A DNA stretch of 27,447 bases, from positions 936,191 through 963,637 of the forward strand of contig NW_003142798.1 of assembly GCF_000003605.2 (NCBI RefSeq), written 5' to 3'. Positions 1 to 12,090 of this stretch are shown here, piece after piece. The position numbers and the translations under genes are program-made. Below the pieces are notes generated by a model. That model was not told where the DNA came from and made no database searches. It was given only the letters and a program-made list of their open reading frames with translations. Within the stretch, counting starts at the first letter, position 1. Each line of letters starts with the position of its first letter. The stretch is from Saccoglossus kowalevskii (Eukaryota > Hemichordata > Enteropneusta > Harrimaniidae).

Positions 1-3000
1 CCATCAACAACGTGAAGCTGACTCCTGTGAGTAAAATTTTATTAACGATTTCTCATATTTAAAACAATACTGTTTAAACTTACCAGAGTTACCAGTACAT
101 CCGATTTACATTCAAATCGTCTCTGAATGTATGAACGCTAACTTAAAATTGAAGTTTTCACAGATAGTTTATAGCAGTTTGATATTGTTAGTTATTTGCA
201 TAACAATGCATCAACCATCTGTTTTCATTGTTCTAATTTAATTGCACAATTATTGCTGGGAAAAATGACAGCCCATTCAACTAAAATCGTTTTTATTGCT
301 ACTATTTTTAGTTACAGCTTAAATTGTAACATGAACTTCGTAAGCACTGAAAAGTAACCTTTAAATGTGTATTATGTTTTTCAAAATAGAAATGCACATA
401 CTCAGAACATTTCAAAATTGCCGCTGTTAATACATTGCCTCGTTTTCATAGTGCCTTATCAACACTGCTCTCTACGTATAGTATGTCTGCTCACTAGGCA
501 ACGAGTTATTCAACACAAGAGATTGACGGGGCTGATAAGAATGACAGTTCATTGACTCAACTGTTGACTTACATAAACCGGGCACGGTTGCATCTCGCAT
601 CTCTGAGTGGTAAGCGAGATGTTCATATTTCAGTAAATTAACTTTTCCGTTCTCTTGTTAGATTAAATTTTCTTTTCCCAATTTTCCGAAAGGTCCATGT
701 TTGCAGACAGAATCGAAATGACTTGTACATGCATTTTGGCAGCAGCGCGATTCATACGCTTGGGCGTACAGATTGGTTGGCGGTGGTTGTTTGTCACTCA
801 AAGTCCGTGCGACAATGGGGTGCAATATATGCACGCACATTGCTTTAATTCCTTCATTATTTTGGCACAAGTCTTTGATCAAACCACATGACAAAATGTA
901 CGAATGTGAAATGTAGCTGAAGTTAATTTCACGAATCAAATGAGTAATCTGTTTTGGGAGGCAAAAGAAAAATACTATGCCAGCAATTACAATCACATTT
1001 TAGTGCACATTGGACAACAGGTAAGATAAACATATATGTCACGAGGTGCCAACAATGTTTGACAGAGATGCCTAGATACATTTCATATTTGTATAATTTA
1101 AGTGTCTATTATAAAAAATAGGCCATGCACCCCTCGTCGGAATGGAATGGCCCAAGGAATAGATTGTCATGTCAGGGAAATTTGAATACCGAGTATGAGC
1201 ACCTGGACATGAATACCTATATAAGTACGCTTTGATCACGTGCTCGGGGCTATTCGATCTGGCATAACCACGCTTGACATCAACGTGTGAAGCTCGTACA
1301 CCAGTAATGCAGAGAAGTTGCAAGTCTTATCTGATCTCTCGTGGGACTTATATTACGACTTTAACCATTGCTGATTGTGGAGATTAGTTTACAAAAAAAC
1401 ATCTGAACTTGTTGTCTGTGTATCCCCGAGGAAGTCAGCGTGTCGTCTTCACGTATATAAAACGTCAACACGTGGTTGAAACATCTATAGGACTACGTCG
1501 GACACGTTAATAAATTATTCACGTTTAACGGCAAGTTCTGCCTACAAGACCTTGACATTCGTTGTATGATACTGGTCAGTAACGCACCGTTAGGGTTACA
1601 CATTTTATGCATATTCTGAGCTTATAATTGTGTAAATTGTGGAGTGCACGTCTTTTATTTAATTTATCAACTTGTTATACAACTGCTGTAATTTTGTATT
1701 GTTTTGTCGTCATTCTATTCACGCGTTTCACCCAATTAGGCTGGAAATTTGGCAATATTTTATGTTGGGAATGGCGTCAGTTTAAACGATTCACCCGTAC
1801 ATTGTTTACACTTGGATGTAAGCCATATTCTACTGTACGGGCTAACTCGTTTAGAATTGAATTGCACGCACAGGGTTCTAGTCTGACTGTTATTCCTGCT
1901 GGGATTTGAGCCTTGTGTGGCGTGACTTAATTAATATTGACCATTAAATATGTTCCCGTTATACGTAATAAACCGTTAATTGCTAGTATATGATTGCGTC
2001 TGTTTGTTCACACCGACTACACCAGGGTCACCAGTTATTGCTTGTATACAAATATAAGTCACAATGCTAAAAAGTAGCAGTAGGGCAAAAAAACCACAGC
2101 ACAAGGGTAGTCTTGTTTGGCAGCCACACTTCGCCTTGTGACAATATCTGATGACCATATATGGTCATACGACTTAATTAATATGCGTAACTGTCGTATC
2201 TCGCGCCCTGTTGCAGATAGGGACATGCTATCAGCGTACAAAAGCACAGGTCTAGTTGGCCTTGATGCTCGAAACCCTGCTATTCAGCTATATTGCTATA
2301 TCTCATTTATGCATTTGTTATATTCCAAAATTAGACACTTAACAATAAAATAATAAAGCACAACATGCATTGTATCTTAACGAATACACAACTGCAGTTT
2401 ACTGTCGCAAACTGTCATATTCTGTAAATATGTTACTGGTGAAAGATGTAGTAGTATGGCAAGCAAATGGCTGCCAGTGACAATCTTTGATGCGATTGAA
2501 ACTATTTACAGTACATATTGATAGAATGAATGACACCATTACACTGCTGGTCATTGAACTCGTACAATACATGCATTATATAATAGGTATTCTCAAGCTG
2601 GTCTCTTTTGACTGATTTAATAATTGTAGTTGATTTGTTTATTGCATTAAAACATGAAATGTGCTTCATTCACCATGCGTATTACCAGCCAAGTAATCCA
2701 AATAAAAAAGAAAGTAGTTCACTCCTTGCACAATGGTATATTTGTATCGACTATCTCTCCAACATGCCTGCTGGGAACCTCATGCTATGCTGTACGTAAC
2801 CATGTGCAGTACCAGTGTTTTATATGGTGAAGGCCAAACTCCCTTAACGTTTTCACGAGTATTGCTGTCAATTGAATTAAAACACGGGAGACTTTTCTAA
2901 GCAGTCTTCGATTACTTGTCCATGGCTTAGCAGCATCAAGATAGCGATCCAACAATAGAAACACAAATAAACATAATGCTGGAGTTTGCGAACCCGTAGC

Positions 3001-3402
3001 TCGTCCCAATCGTGGATAGCAGGATGCATTTATCGGTTTATTTGGCAGAATTACGCAAACGATGCCAACAATTTGATTGCTATCAAGTTCCGTCGATTCT
3101 CGAACTCGACCAAAAGGCACTAGTCGGCGTCTGTATCTTGTGTCGATTGAGACAATTAAAAGATATCAACATTGCCACTCGCGTTTATTCATGTTTTTTC
3201 AGCCTCGCAATGCCAAAATTTGGTCAATTTACCTCAAAGCAAATGCTTGTTGAATGAGATCAACTTCGTTAGTCGTGGAGGGCGCAGTTCATTAACATTA
3301 ACAACTCAAAATCTATTCCCGAGACATTTGTTTTTTGTTTGCTGGTTATCGAAACATGTTGCGAGACGGTCGTCTCTTGTCATTCACCAAGTTGTCAATA
3401 TT
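1..3402. other. Non-coding stretch, no gene recognised
   Basis: AT-rich sequence with only short open frames on both strands, none resembling a known protein or carrying paired splice signals. Isolated TATA-like strings occur (for example near 1455, followed by a run of CACGT-type words), but no downstream coding region supports a promoter call. It may be intergenic, or an intron or 5' region of a gene to the left. A short palindrome inside it is listed separately. Confidence 0.5.
2151..2168. promoter_or_regulatory. 18-bp perfect palindrome containing a CArG box
   Basis: The sequence ATGACCATATATGGTCAT equals its own reverse complement over 18 bases. Its core CCATATATGG fits the CC(A/T)6GG consensus bound by serum response factor and other MADS-box factors. 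No coding exon is recognised within several kilobases, so regulatory use is only a possibility; in AT-rich DNA such a site can arise by chance. Confidence 0.3.
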
Positions 3403-3960
3403 TAACTCGTGTAGCCGGGAACGGCCACTTGTGGCGCTGTATACAATCGAAATCTATTTAGGCTTGCATACGCTCATGCAGACTTGGTGTGAAGACCAGA
3501 AACAGTTGTTAAATTTAGTGACCAGTTTAGTATGATAGAATGTGTGTAGTCTTTAAATTACCACAATAGACAGAGTGGGGTGTCAAGAACGAATATACGT
3601 CACGGTGATTCCAAAGTTTTATAAAAAAATTCTATTAATAATTGCACTTTCAAATAATATTCATTTGTACGTCGTAACCTCGTTATTTGTATATTGTTAA
3701 CACAGTGCGCATGCTTCAGTCCCTTTTTCAGTTTCCGCAACCAAGGCGTCATTAGTGAGATAAATTGCAATTTGCGTTATGTGTAAGTGACGTTCATCAC
3801 CATTACTGAGCTTTGGCATCGAACCTCATTGATGGTGCTGAACGTAGTTTGTATTCGAAGCCCACACATATGCTACCAGATATATACACAAGCCACACCA
3901 ACCCAACAGCTCATATAGCAAAAATATTTGTACACACTATATTGGCCTGCCAACACTTAA
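3403..3960 (+). repeat. Segmental duplication, copy A (partner at 13.36-13.83 kb)
   Basis: This block aligns in the same orientation, with gaps, to 13360-13830. Shared landmarks in the same order are AGCCGGGAAC, then AGAAACAGTTGTTAAATTT, then CTATTAATAATT followed by CACTTTCAAATAATATTC, then TAACCTCGTTA, then GCGCATGCTT, then TTGATGGTGCTGAA near 3830. Identity is high in short runs and broken by indels, so the duplication is old. No open frame is conserved between the copies. It could be a dispersed repeat, or the 5' flank of an ancient tandem gene duplicate whose coding part is gone or lies elsewhere. Confidence 0.75.
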
Positions 3961-6900
3961 TCAGTAACAGTGTATCATTCGACGTTGAAGCTAGATGTTT
4001 TACTGAAATGCACTTAGCCTGCTAAATTTCGGTTTCTGTTTGCAAACTTTTACAGTTTCACTTCATTGATATATGGTCACATCTCAGACTAAGCTTCTCG
4101 CATGCCATAAAAGAATGAACGCTAAGTTGCAGTTATTGTATCGTGGACGTTTAGGGACTGATCATTTTTTATTGCACAAAAATATTCAAGTTCATGAACT
4201 TTCTTTTGACTTTTCCAACTTTATATTACAAAAATAAAAGTTGCACTCAAATAGTTTTCTTCTTTAAATAACACCAAAGAAGGTAGTATGATATATTTGA
4301 AATGAAATTTATCAAAACAGTATATAACATAACCTGGTATATGAACTATTTGTAACTCTTAAATGTCAACAAAAAAGCATTACTACTGCCATGACTGACA
4401 ATATTGTCGTGGACGGCATCATCACCTTAGTACTAAAATATGTTCCACTTCCACTTCCGGTCCAGTTATACTATACTATGAATATTTACTTTGAGGATAT
4501 AATTTTTGGTATTTGTTTATAATTCTTGAATATTTCAGTTCGTTGTCCTGTACTTCGTTTAGTAATTCGGACTTCCTAGATTACGTAAAAATTGACAGTT
4601 CGTGATTTTGACACAGAAAATGCCTGGGCTAAATCATTTGCTGATGGTCGCTTAGGTACTAGTATGTGCACTTTAATTTACAGACCTATATGCACCGAGC
4701 AATAAAAAATACTTTGCGCAAAAGTATGATCGAGGTCTTCAATTTCAATAACAAACACTGTTTCACCATTTGCTCAAAAGCGAGTGATTCAAGTTTCCCT
4801 CGAGGGTAAACAATGGTTAATTCGTGTTTTGTACTGTGAATGAAACAGTTTCGTGTTCATTTGCCTTGAATAGCGTTTTGGGGTTCATCACTGTCGTCCC
4901 TGAAATTTTACCGATATTGATTTAGTCACAATTTCCGTGGCCATTGCCATAAAAATGTTTTTTACTTTTGTCTTCATTTTTAATTATCCTTGCTATTTCC
5001 CACACCAGAGTGAATAAAACTGACCACAAAGACGCTTCTTGAGGGATTATTTTGTGGCCAGTTTTATTTTGTAGTATTGCAATACATTATTACTAATTTA
5101 AATATATATACTGTACATGTACATTTTTTATTGCATTGCTGAGAATGAGTTATACATTTGTTTTGTACTATAATTTCTTATCTTCAACTCTCCTCTTGGA
5201 ACACCAATACTTACAGTATGTCACTAAAGCAGTATAACAAGAATGCATGATGCAAAGCCCTTTCTATAAATGTTTAAATGTTCCTAGGTCGAAGTAAGAA
5301 ACTATATGATGATAGTGATAATATCAGAGCATAGGTTTTATTTAGGAACTACTGCCAGAGCAGCACAAACGATAAGGACAAATTAACAGCTCCTAGATAT
5401 TCCCAGAGTAACACCAGTTGATAATAACTTTAATTCGCAACTCCGATGAAAGGAACAGTTACTGTGACAAGTCCTACTCATTGCGAATGGGAGGGGGGGG
5501 GTCAACCCGGTTTTATTTTTTTGCTTGAAGGGGGAGGAGCAAAGTCTTTTCATATTCCCCAAAGAAAATGACCAGCCCCTTATAACAGGGAAATTATGTT
5601 GCTACTCAAGTTGACACCCTACCTAAAACGCTCAGAACTGCTGAATACTGACCAGACATAGCAATTCCGTCTCCATCACATATATCCACCTCCGCGTAAT
5701 GAAGTATAATCGTTAGTACTGAAATATAAGTAATCGTACGACTATTTAATGCTGTTGTACATATTTAGATAATGTACCGACATGTACATTTAGATTCGCT
5801 TTCTTATTAAAATATATAGCATTCGAGATACTAGTACTGGACATCGAGTTACAAAAATGTTTACGTCCACTTTTGCGAAACCACACCAAATCTTCGAGCT
5901 ACGGGCAATATAAATTGTTATTTTTGTTTAACGTCCGCATCTAGTAACTTTAATTAACAGTTAACATGACTTCTAGTTACAGGCAACATTAATTGTGTGT
6001 ATATTATAAGTACCTCGAAGTTCAGTTAATTCAAGTTAAATATAACGGGAATATATAACATAAAGACGAGACTGCATAACATAACAAAACATCACGTAAA
6101 CAGCATATATTTTGTGCTATCAGTGTCCACATTTCTGAATTGGCCATTAGAAATTGACACAGGCAATGTTTTATTAAAATAAAAATCGGACAAAAGGACA
6201 GATAATCACATCCTATTGCCGTTTTAAATGGACGAATACCTTTAGTGTCATAAATAATTGTTCACCTATTACGTTCATATATATCCACAGTTGATACTGT
6301 TAATAATATTACATATTAACCTGATAATACTGATAAATATTAAATATTAAGCTGACACTCCCGACTATCGAGTGTACGCTACAGCTGCTAAAACAACGCA
6401 GCTGCTGAACGATGAAAGAACCACCCCACATGCTGTTGAATGTGAGAATAGTTAAGGTATGTATGAATCATATACCTTTCTGGCACAGGCTGCGAGTAGC
6501 AGATTGCTAGTTGCAAACTGTGTCAGCTCCGAGTGGCGAAATATTTTAATATAACTGCGTTTGCGAGTAACTGTGTTTATGCAATGACCATTGTGACTGA
6601 ATACACTAGTTGTGTAAAATAATGAATGAGTCAGAATCGGTACGGCGTGCTTCCACATAATTCGCCAACATAATATTGTTGATCATCATCTTTTGTGCCA
6701 CCTGGTTTATGCAAATGACTATAGTATTCTAAAAGTCTAGGATCACAAATAGTTTCAGGAGGGGTGTTGAGGGGTACCTACGTACAAAATTGGAGGCCTG
6801 GGAAGGAGTAGTTGACAATTAGTTTGAGTTATGATGACGTTGCTATTGTTGTTGATATGAATTTTAAAAACAATTTGACTTAGCCCTTCATCGACCCAGG

Positions 6901-7069
6901 AGGCGGCGGGTTGGTCAAAGGTCAAATGGCTTTTCTTGTCAACACAGCACGTGATAAACTCATGAATGTGGTTCCGGTAAGAGTTGACATATTTTGCCAA
7001 TGTTTGAAATGAACATTAATTTTAGATAATTAAATTTGGCGATGTTTCTACAGTTATCGCGGCCGAACA
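3961..7069. other. Non-coding stretch, no gene recognised
   Basis: AT-rich sequence with only short open frames that resemble nothing known. The notable features are a hairpin at 5013-5068 (separate entry) and a short run of G residues near 5490. The stretch 6755-7000 is open on the minus strand for 81 codons, but the translation has no recognisable motif and no convincing splice borders, so it is not called a gene. Confidence 0.5.
5013..5068. repeat. Imperfect inverted repeat (18-bp arms, 20-bp loop)
   Basis: The left arm AATAAAACTGACCACAAA (5013-5030) is the reverse complement of the right arm TTTGTGGCCAGTTTTATT (5051-5068) at 17 of 18 positions. The single mismatch would be a tolerated G-U pair in RNA made from the minus strand. 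The loop is 20 bases. It could be the end of a small foldback element or a transcribed hairpin. No TA or other target duplication was evident around it. Confidence 0.6.
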
Positions 7070-7205
7070 CAATCATAGTTGTTTCCCTAGGTCGGTTCTA
7101 CGAGTCTGACCTGGTTTCACCGTGACGGTGTCATAGGCGTCGGTGGTAGGATATGCCAATGGCAAACAATATAGGTTTACTGTATTTACAAGCATATTTC
7201 TCTAT
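7070..7205 (+). repeat. Diverged direct repeat, copy 1
   Basis: It aligns with 7890-8022 in the same orientation. Shared words in order are TTGTTT-CC-TAG, TCTGACCTGGTTTCAC, TGTCATAGG-GTC, TAGGATATGC, and a final GTATT-A--AGGCATA-like tract. The copies lie about 820 bp apart and are clearly diverged. No coding potential is conserved. It is probably an old dispersed or tandem repeat. Confidence 0.65.
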
Positions 7206-7889
7206 GTTATTGCAATTTTTTTAAACTCGGTTGTTGAGAAAGGAGGTGATGACATTGGTGATTTTTTTCTTATGTTGTATTAAAAACTACTTTGTTTCGT
7301 TCCAGTAATATATACGTACAGTTTATAACATTTCCAAATTCTAAATTTAGAATACTATTTACATAGGATAGTTATGGTTTTTTATTGTCCAGCTAAATGG
7401 GAGATATATACCAAATAAAACGCTTTCAAACCTATTTGGAGGTTTGTTTGTTGAAGCTTTTGTTATAGCAAGCAGTAGTTGATGGGTATTGTTGGTGTTT
7501 TGTGGAATTTGTTTTATTCCTAATGTTTTATTTATAACTATTTTTATTTCAAACAATGTATGCAATTGATCAACACGTAAAGTGTGTACAATTTCCTCAT
7601 TGTATTATATATGTGTGGAGTGATATGGTTTAAAGTTTTCTTATTTTTATTTAAACCTAAAAATAGGAGATTTTCAATCCAATTTTTCTAAAAAGATGCT
7701 ATTAAATATTCATACTTCCCTCAGTGTTCATACCAACCTTTTCTTGCCGTTTGTTTGTTGACCTCGGTCAATTGCGTTAATTTCTAGGCATATGGTTATC
7801 ATGTGTGAAAACAAATTGCCAAACATTTTCATCTATTCAGGGAGACGAGGTTTAGTTTTTGACAGCTGCCGTCAAATTGGTATCTCGTA
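7206..7889. other. Spacer between direct repeats, no gene recognised
   Basis: AT-rich DNA with T-runs. Nothing in either strand resembles a gene, RNA gene or transposon end. Confidence 0.45.
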
Positions 7890-8022
7890 TTTGTTTTCCT
7901 TAGCTGGTATTCTGTGAATCTGACCTGGTTTCACGCTGTCATAGGTGTCAGTGTTGGTTTGGTGATAGGATATGCTTACATCAAATATTATGGGATTTAT
8001 TGTGTATTCATAGGCATACCCC
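7890..8022 (+). repeat. Diverged direct repeat, copy 2
   Basis: Second copy of the 7070-7205 sequence, sharing TCTGACCTGGTTTCAC exactly and then TGTCATAGG, TAGGATATGC and surrounding words with substitutions and indels. The spacing of about 820 bp could reflect an ancient tandem duplication of a longer unit whose remaining parts no longer align by eye. Confidence 0.65.
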
Positions 8023-8814
8023 TGAAAAAGGAGATTGACATACAAGAAAAAAAAATGAATCGAATCAATGGAATCATCTGATAATTTATTGACACTATAT
8101 AGCTAAGTAATTTTCACGTATAAATGCACACCCTTGCTCATATCTGGCATAACATTGTTTGAATGTGCAAGGAAGTGTTTTGTTTGTAAAGAACCTTGGA
8201 TCCTTTGTTTGGAAGAGCCGGGTTAATTATTTACTATACGTACGTTGTATATATATATTACTTAGTAGACACAACTTAATTTCCAATGTTCAAAGATATA
8301 TTATTATAGTGATAAGATTTGGAATGCGGTAACGTACTTCTCCCACACAGAGTTCTATTTATACGAATATATAATTCTGCCACCACGCGATCTTATGCTC
8401 GTTGTTGATTGGCTGCTGAGTCACAGTGATACTACTTTGAAATACGTCCACCAAAACATTTCAAACCCGACGAAAGTGTTAGCACCGTTTGTAGATTCTG
8501 GCTGTTTTCAAAACGAGAAGCTCGCTTTTTATTTTCCATAGCACAAACGGTGTGGCAGTAAACGATTTAGTCGTCAATACAAATACAAGTGTTTTCGTTC
8601 GTTTATATTTCTTCGCCTGGCAATCGACAGGATCATCAGGTTGATGAGCCGAGTAACACCTTAGTAACCGTCATTCCGTGACGAAATTATTTATTTTGTG
8701 AATTATAAATATTTCACCCTTTAGTGCGTTTAAGAAAAAATCATTTTCAGCTATCTATAAAATATTTTAAAACTTGTTTAATAGTAAAAAGACATCAACA
8801 CTGAAGCCCGAAAA
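8023..8814. other. Non-coding stretch, no gene recognised
   Basis: No coding signal. At about 8405-8421 the word TGATTGGCTGCTGAGT matches the CCAAT-containing part of the inverted-repeat arms at 12.9 and 14.9 kb. The similarity does not clearly continue, so it is not annotated as a third copy. Confidence 0.4.
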
Positions 8815-9164
8815 CGGGTCTATTAATCTGGGTTCCGTCCGTCCGTTCGTCCGGAGCCATTTCTCGGACCAATCTTGCTCAATCTTGGTATACAGACAAT
8901 GTATGATGATCTACATATGTACGCCAATTTTCGTTATGATTCGATCAAATATGGCTGACGGCAGCCATTTTGTCCCTCAAATTTGCTAAATTGATATTTA
9001 AACGTGTCCGGAACTGTTTCTCAGAGCTGAACAGGGCGATTTCAATCAAACTTTTTATGGTGATCATGCATATTGGGTTATAGTGCACATCACTTTTTTT
9101 TCGAGATTCGGTCCAAGATGGCAGACTGGCGGCAATTTTGTTTCTTTCCGTTTTCATGCTAATT

Positions 9165-9790
9165 ACTTCATAAGATACGGCCTGATTCAGTTCAAAGTGT
9201 GTACATAGGTACTACACTTCAAGATAACACAACACCATGTTTTGTTTATTAGAGATTTGATCAAACTTGTCGAAATGGCGGCCATTTTGTTAAATATCTT
9301 AAAATCACAGTCTGTAACGTGTCCAGAACTGTTTCTCGGAGCTGAACAGGGTCAATTCAATCAAACTTTGTATGCTGATCATGCATATTGTGTTATAGGT
9401 GCACATCACTTTTTTTTTGAGATTCGGTCCAAGATGGGCGACTGGCGGTCATTTGTTTTTCCGTTTTCGTGCTGATTACTTCATAAGATACGGCCTGATT
9501 CAGTTCAAAGTGTGTACATAGGTACTACACTTCAAGATAACACAACACCATGTTTTGTTTATTAGAGATTTGATCAAACTTGTCGAAATGGCGGCCATTT
9601 TGTTAAATATCTTAAAATCACAGTCTGTAACGTGTCCGGAACTGTTTCTCGGAGCTGAACAGGGTCAATTCAATCAAACTTTGTATGCTGATCATGCATA
9701 TTGTGTTATAGGTGCACATCACTTTTTTTTTGAGATTCGGTCCAAGATGGGCGACTGGCGGTCATTTGTTTTTCCGTTTTCGTGCTGATT
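9165..9790 (+). repeat. Near-identical unit pair within the 313-bp array
   Basis: The unit 9165-9477 and the unit 9478-9790 are almost identical; one substitution was noticed by eye (CCAGAACTG at 9322 versus CCGGAACTG at 9635). Units to either side differ at many positions. This points to a recent duplication or local homogenisation confined to these two units. An assembly artefact that duplicated one unit is the main alternative. Confidence 0.85.
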
Positions 9791-9875
9791 CCTCCATAAT
9801 TTTTTCAAAATTTGAACCAAGGTGGCCGACTGGCGGCCATTTTGTTTTTCCCCCTTTTTTGTGCCGATTCCTCTG
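9791..9875 (+). repeat. Partial internal duplication inside the third array unit
   Basis: After the second near-identical unit, about 83 bases repeat the end of the unit in diverged form: a TTTGAACCAAGGTGGCCGAC-type tract, then TGGCGGCCATTTTGTTTTTC, then GTGCCGATTCCTC. This accounts for the longer spacing (about 395 rather than 313) to the next anchor. It shows that the array has also grown by sub-unit slippage or unequal exchange. Confidence 0.7.
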
Positions 9876-10273
9876 AAAGATATGGCCTGATTCACTTGAG
9901 AGTGTGTACATAAGTAGTATATTGCACGGTAACACAACAACATGTTTTGTCTTGAGATTCTTGATCTAATTTGTCGAAATGGTGGCCATTTTGTAAAAAA
10001 AACAACGTAAAATATCATTATGTAAGATGTCCGAAACTGTTTCTTGGAGCTGAACAGGGCGATATGGCCTGATTCAGTTCAATGTTGAATAGGGCATTTT
10101 CAATCAAACTTTGTATGATGACCTTACATATTAGGTTACGGTGCAAGTCATATTTCTTTTGGAGATACAATACCTGACTGGCTGCGTTTGTCTTTCATGA
10201 TATTTCCTCTGTAAGATATAGTCCAATTCAGTTCAAAGTTTCCACGTAGGTACTATACTGACAGTAACACAAT

Positions 10274-11050
10274 ATATAATCTGTGTTAGTATTAAAAAAC
10301 ATTGATCTTTCATTTATACATGTACTGAACATTTACATAGACTACAGCTAATACTTAACAAGCATTGATAATGCATAGTCCCCGTTAATTATAATTTAGG
10401 TGTCTTCCTCAAACGACAGTGGAGTTATTTAGAACATTTGGTCACATGTCATCCTGACCCTTTACTAATATGTTTTTTTCATTCTAAATAACATGCAACC
10501 TTTATTCAGATGTATAATTTCTTATTACAAACTAGTAGTAGACTACTAATAGATTTTATTTGACTATTTTAATCAATGTGCCCGACTGACAAAATTCGTT
10601 TTAAGGGCTTCTTTCTATTTCTGGGACACACAATGCAGGAACAATGATGGTAGAACATAAGAAGCATTTAGTCCTAAACATTCGGTTTGAGCGAATCTGA
10701 AAATAAGGAACTTGTGTTTTGGGTGAATCCATGCATCTGTTTAACATCTTTTTCATACACAGTCATGGCTTCAATTTTTTTTAAAACGAGGTACAAGATA
10801 TAATGCGCTACAGTTTTTTGTTCATTTTGTCAACCTTTCACTGACTGGTTATTGTTGGGAGAGAAAAAAAAACAAGTCAACCAAATCATTTGCTGTGTCT
10901 TAATTGACCAATTTCATTCAAACTCGTGGTATGTTACTGATTCTATAATTTTTTCAGTATTCTGCCCATTATTTTTGACTTTCATGTGCGAAGCCCACAA
11001 TAGGAGTATTTGCAGTGTGTATGTGCGTGTATATTTAATAACCACATGTT
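10274..11050. other. Non-coding stretch, no gene recognised
   Basis: AT-rich DNA between two tandem arrays. No coding exon, transposon end or RNA gene could be supported. Confidence 0.45.
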
Positions 11051-12090
11051 AGTTTTTGATGAAATTTGTTCTTAGATGATCAGGTTTTGGGTTAAATCCG
11101 TGCATGTTAAATACCTAATTTGCATGATAATTAGCTCAATTTAGCTGTTTCATGTATGTTCCACTGATATCTAGAGAACTACCTATTTGACTTTGATAAA
11201 ACTTTGTTGTACATGTATGCTCTGGTACAATATGCAGACCCGTTTATTTTTGGGTAAAAAACTATGCATATTAATTTACCTAATTGTATAATTAGTAAAT
11301 ATTTGGCTTTTCTGTTGATATTTCAAGAACTAATCATTGCATTTCAATGAGACTTGGACATAGATGTTCTAGAAGTTGCACATAGCTAATTAGCTTTGTA
11401 TAAAAGTGCAAATTGATCACATAATAATTAGTCAATTAGTTATTCTACTGCTATTTCAAGTACTAATGACATTAAAATGAAACTGGGTAAATAGGCCTAG
11501 GCCAATGTACATACCTGATATGACTGGTTAATATCATTGCATATTAATTACCTAATTTGCATAATAATTCATAATGAAACTTAGTACATTGATGGTCTGA
11601 CATTGTGTCATACCTTATTAGTTTTACATTAAAATATGTGCATATTATCAATAATTTCCATCAATATCTAAATATCTTGGTACGTAAATAAACTAAGACA
11701 ATGCACCTAATTAGTTTTCGGTTTATAATACATCCACAATAACTACCTATTTTGCATACAAATTAATCATCATATTATAATGAACCATTAATTACCTAAT
11801 TGTGTCATGGAATAATACACAGACCTAATTAGTTTGGGGTTGAAATCTATGCATAATAATTGCTTATTTGTAATTATTGCATTTCAAAAAAACTTGGTAT
11901 ATAAGTGTCTGGAAACAGTGTATTAGTACAAACTTCACATTTCATTGACATTTGGTTCATAGATGCTCTGGAGGTAAGCTATAGACGTGATTAGAATAAT
12001 ATCGAAAAACATGCATATTGATTTACAGCATCTCAAATATTCAGATTTAAATTGAACTTGTGGTAGAGGTGCTCTAGAATGGATTACTAA
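11050..12090 (+). repeat. Old, highly diverged AT-rich tandem array (unit roughly 150-190 bp)
   Basis: A recurring order of words appears at least five times: GGGTTAAA-TC-TGCAT, TTAATTACCTAATTTGCATAATAATTAG, a TTTC-tract with GATATTTCAAGAACTAAT, CATTGCATTTCAATGA, AACTTGG-ACATAGATG and a CTCTGGA/TCTAGA-like word. The ACCTAATTTGCAT-type element occurs near 11115, 11280, 11550, 11745 and weakly near 11430 and 11865. Copies differ by many substitutions and indels, so period and boundaries are approximate. There is no coding potential. Confidence 0.7.

Larger units (their letters stand above)
8815..10273 (+). repeat. Tandem array of a ~313-bp unit, about four to five copies
   Basis: Successive units can be anchored on the word GTGTCC-GAACTGTTTCT at 9004, 9319, 9632 and (diverged) about 10025, giving spacings of 315, 313 and about 395 bp. 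Each unit contains GAGCTGAACAGGG, CAATCAAACTTT, a GATCATGCATATT-like tract, GAGATTCGGTCCAAGATGG, a GGCGGCCATTTTG-like word and GGCCTGATTCAGTTCAAAG. The stretch 8815-9003 is a more diverged leading part, including a CCGT-rich run. The unit length is not a multiple of three, so no protein can read through the array; short identical open frames in two units are by-products of the repeat. Confidence 0.9.

Noticed and set aside
1-26. Possible end of a coding exon (reading INNVKLTP) before a GTGAGT donor
   Set aside because: Only eight codons are visible, the LRR-like appearance is weak, and the implied phase 0 does not match the phase-1 start of the LRR exon at 14093. It cannot be judged without the sequence to the left.
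1628-1909. 93-codon open frame on the + strand
   Set aside because: It has no ATG start, resembles no known family and has an irregular hydrophobic composition. It has no supporting splice signals and is likely chance.
8405-8700. Possible third copy of the CCAAT-containing inverted-repeat arm
   Set aside because: Only TGATTGGCTGCTGAGT matches well; the following 250 bases do not align convincingly by eye.
9242-9788. Two identical 77-residue open frames
   Set aside because: They are copies of the same frame in two near-identical tandem units. The unit is not a multiple of three and other units do not keep the frame.
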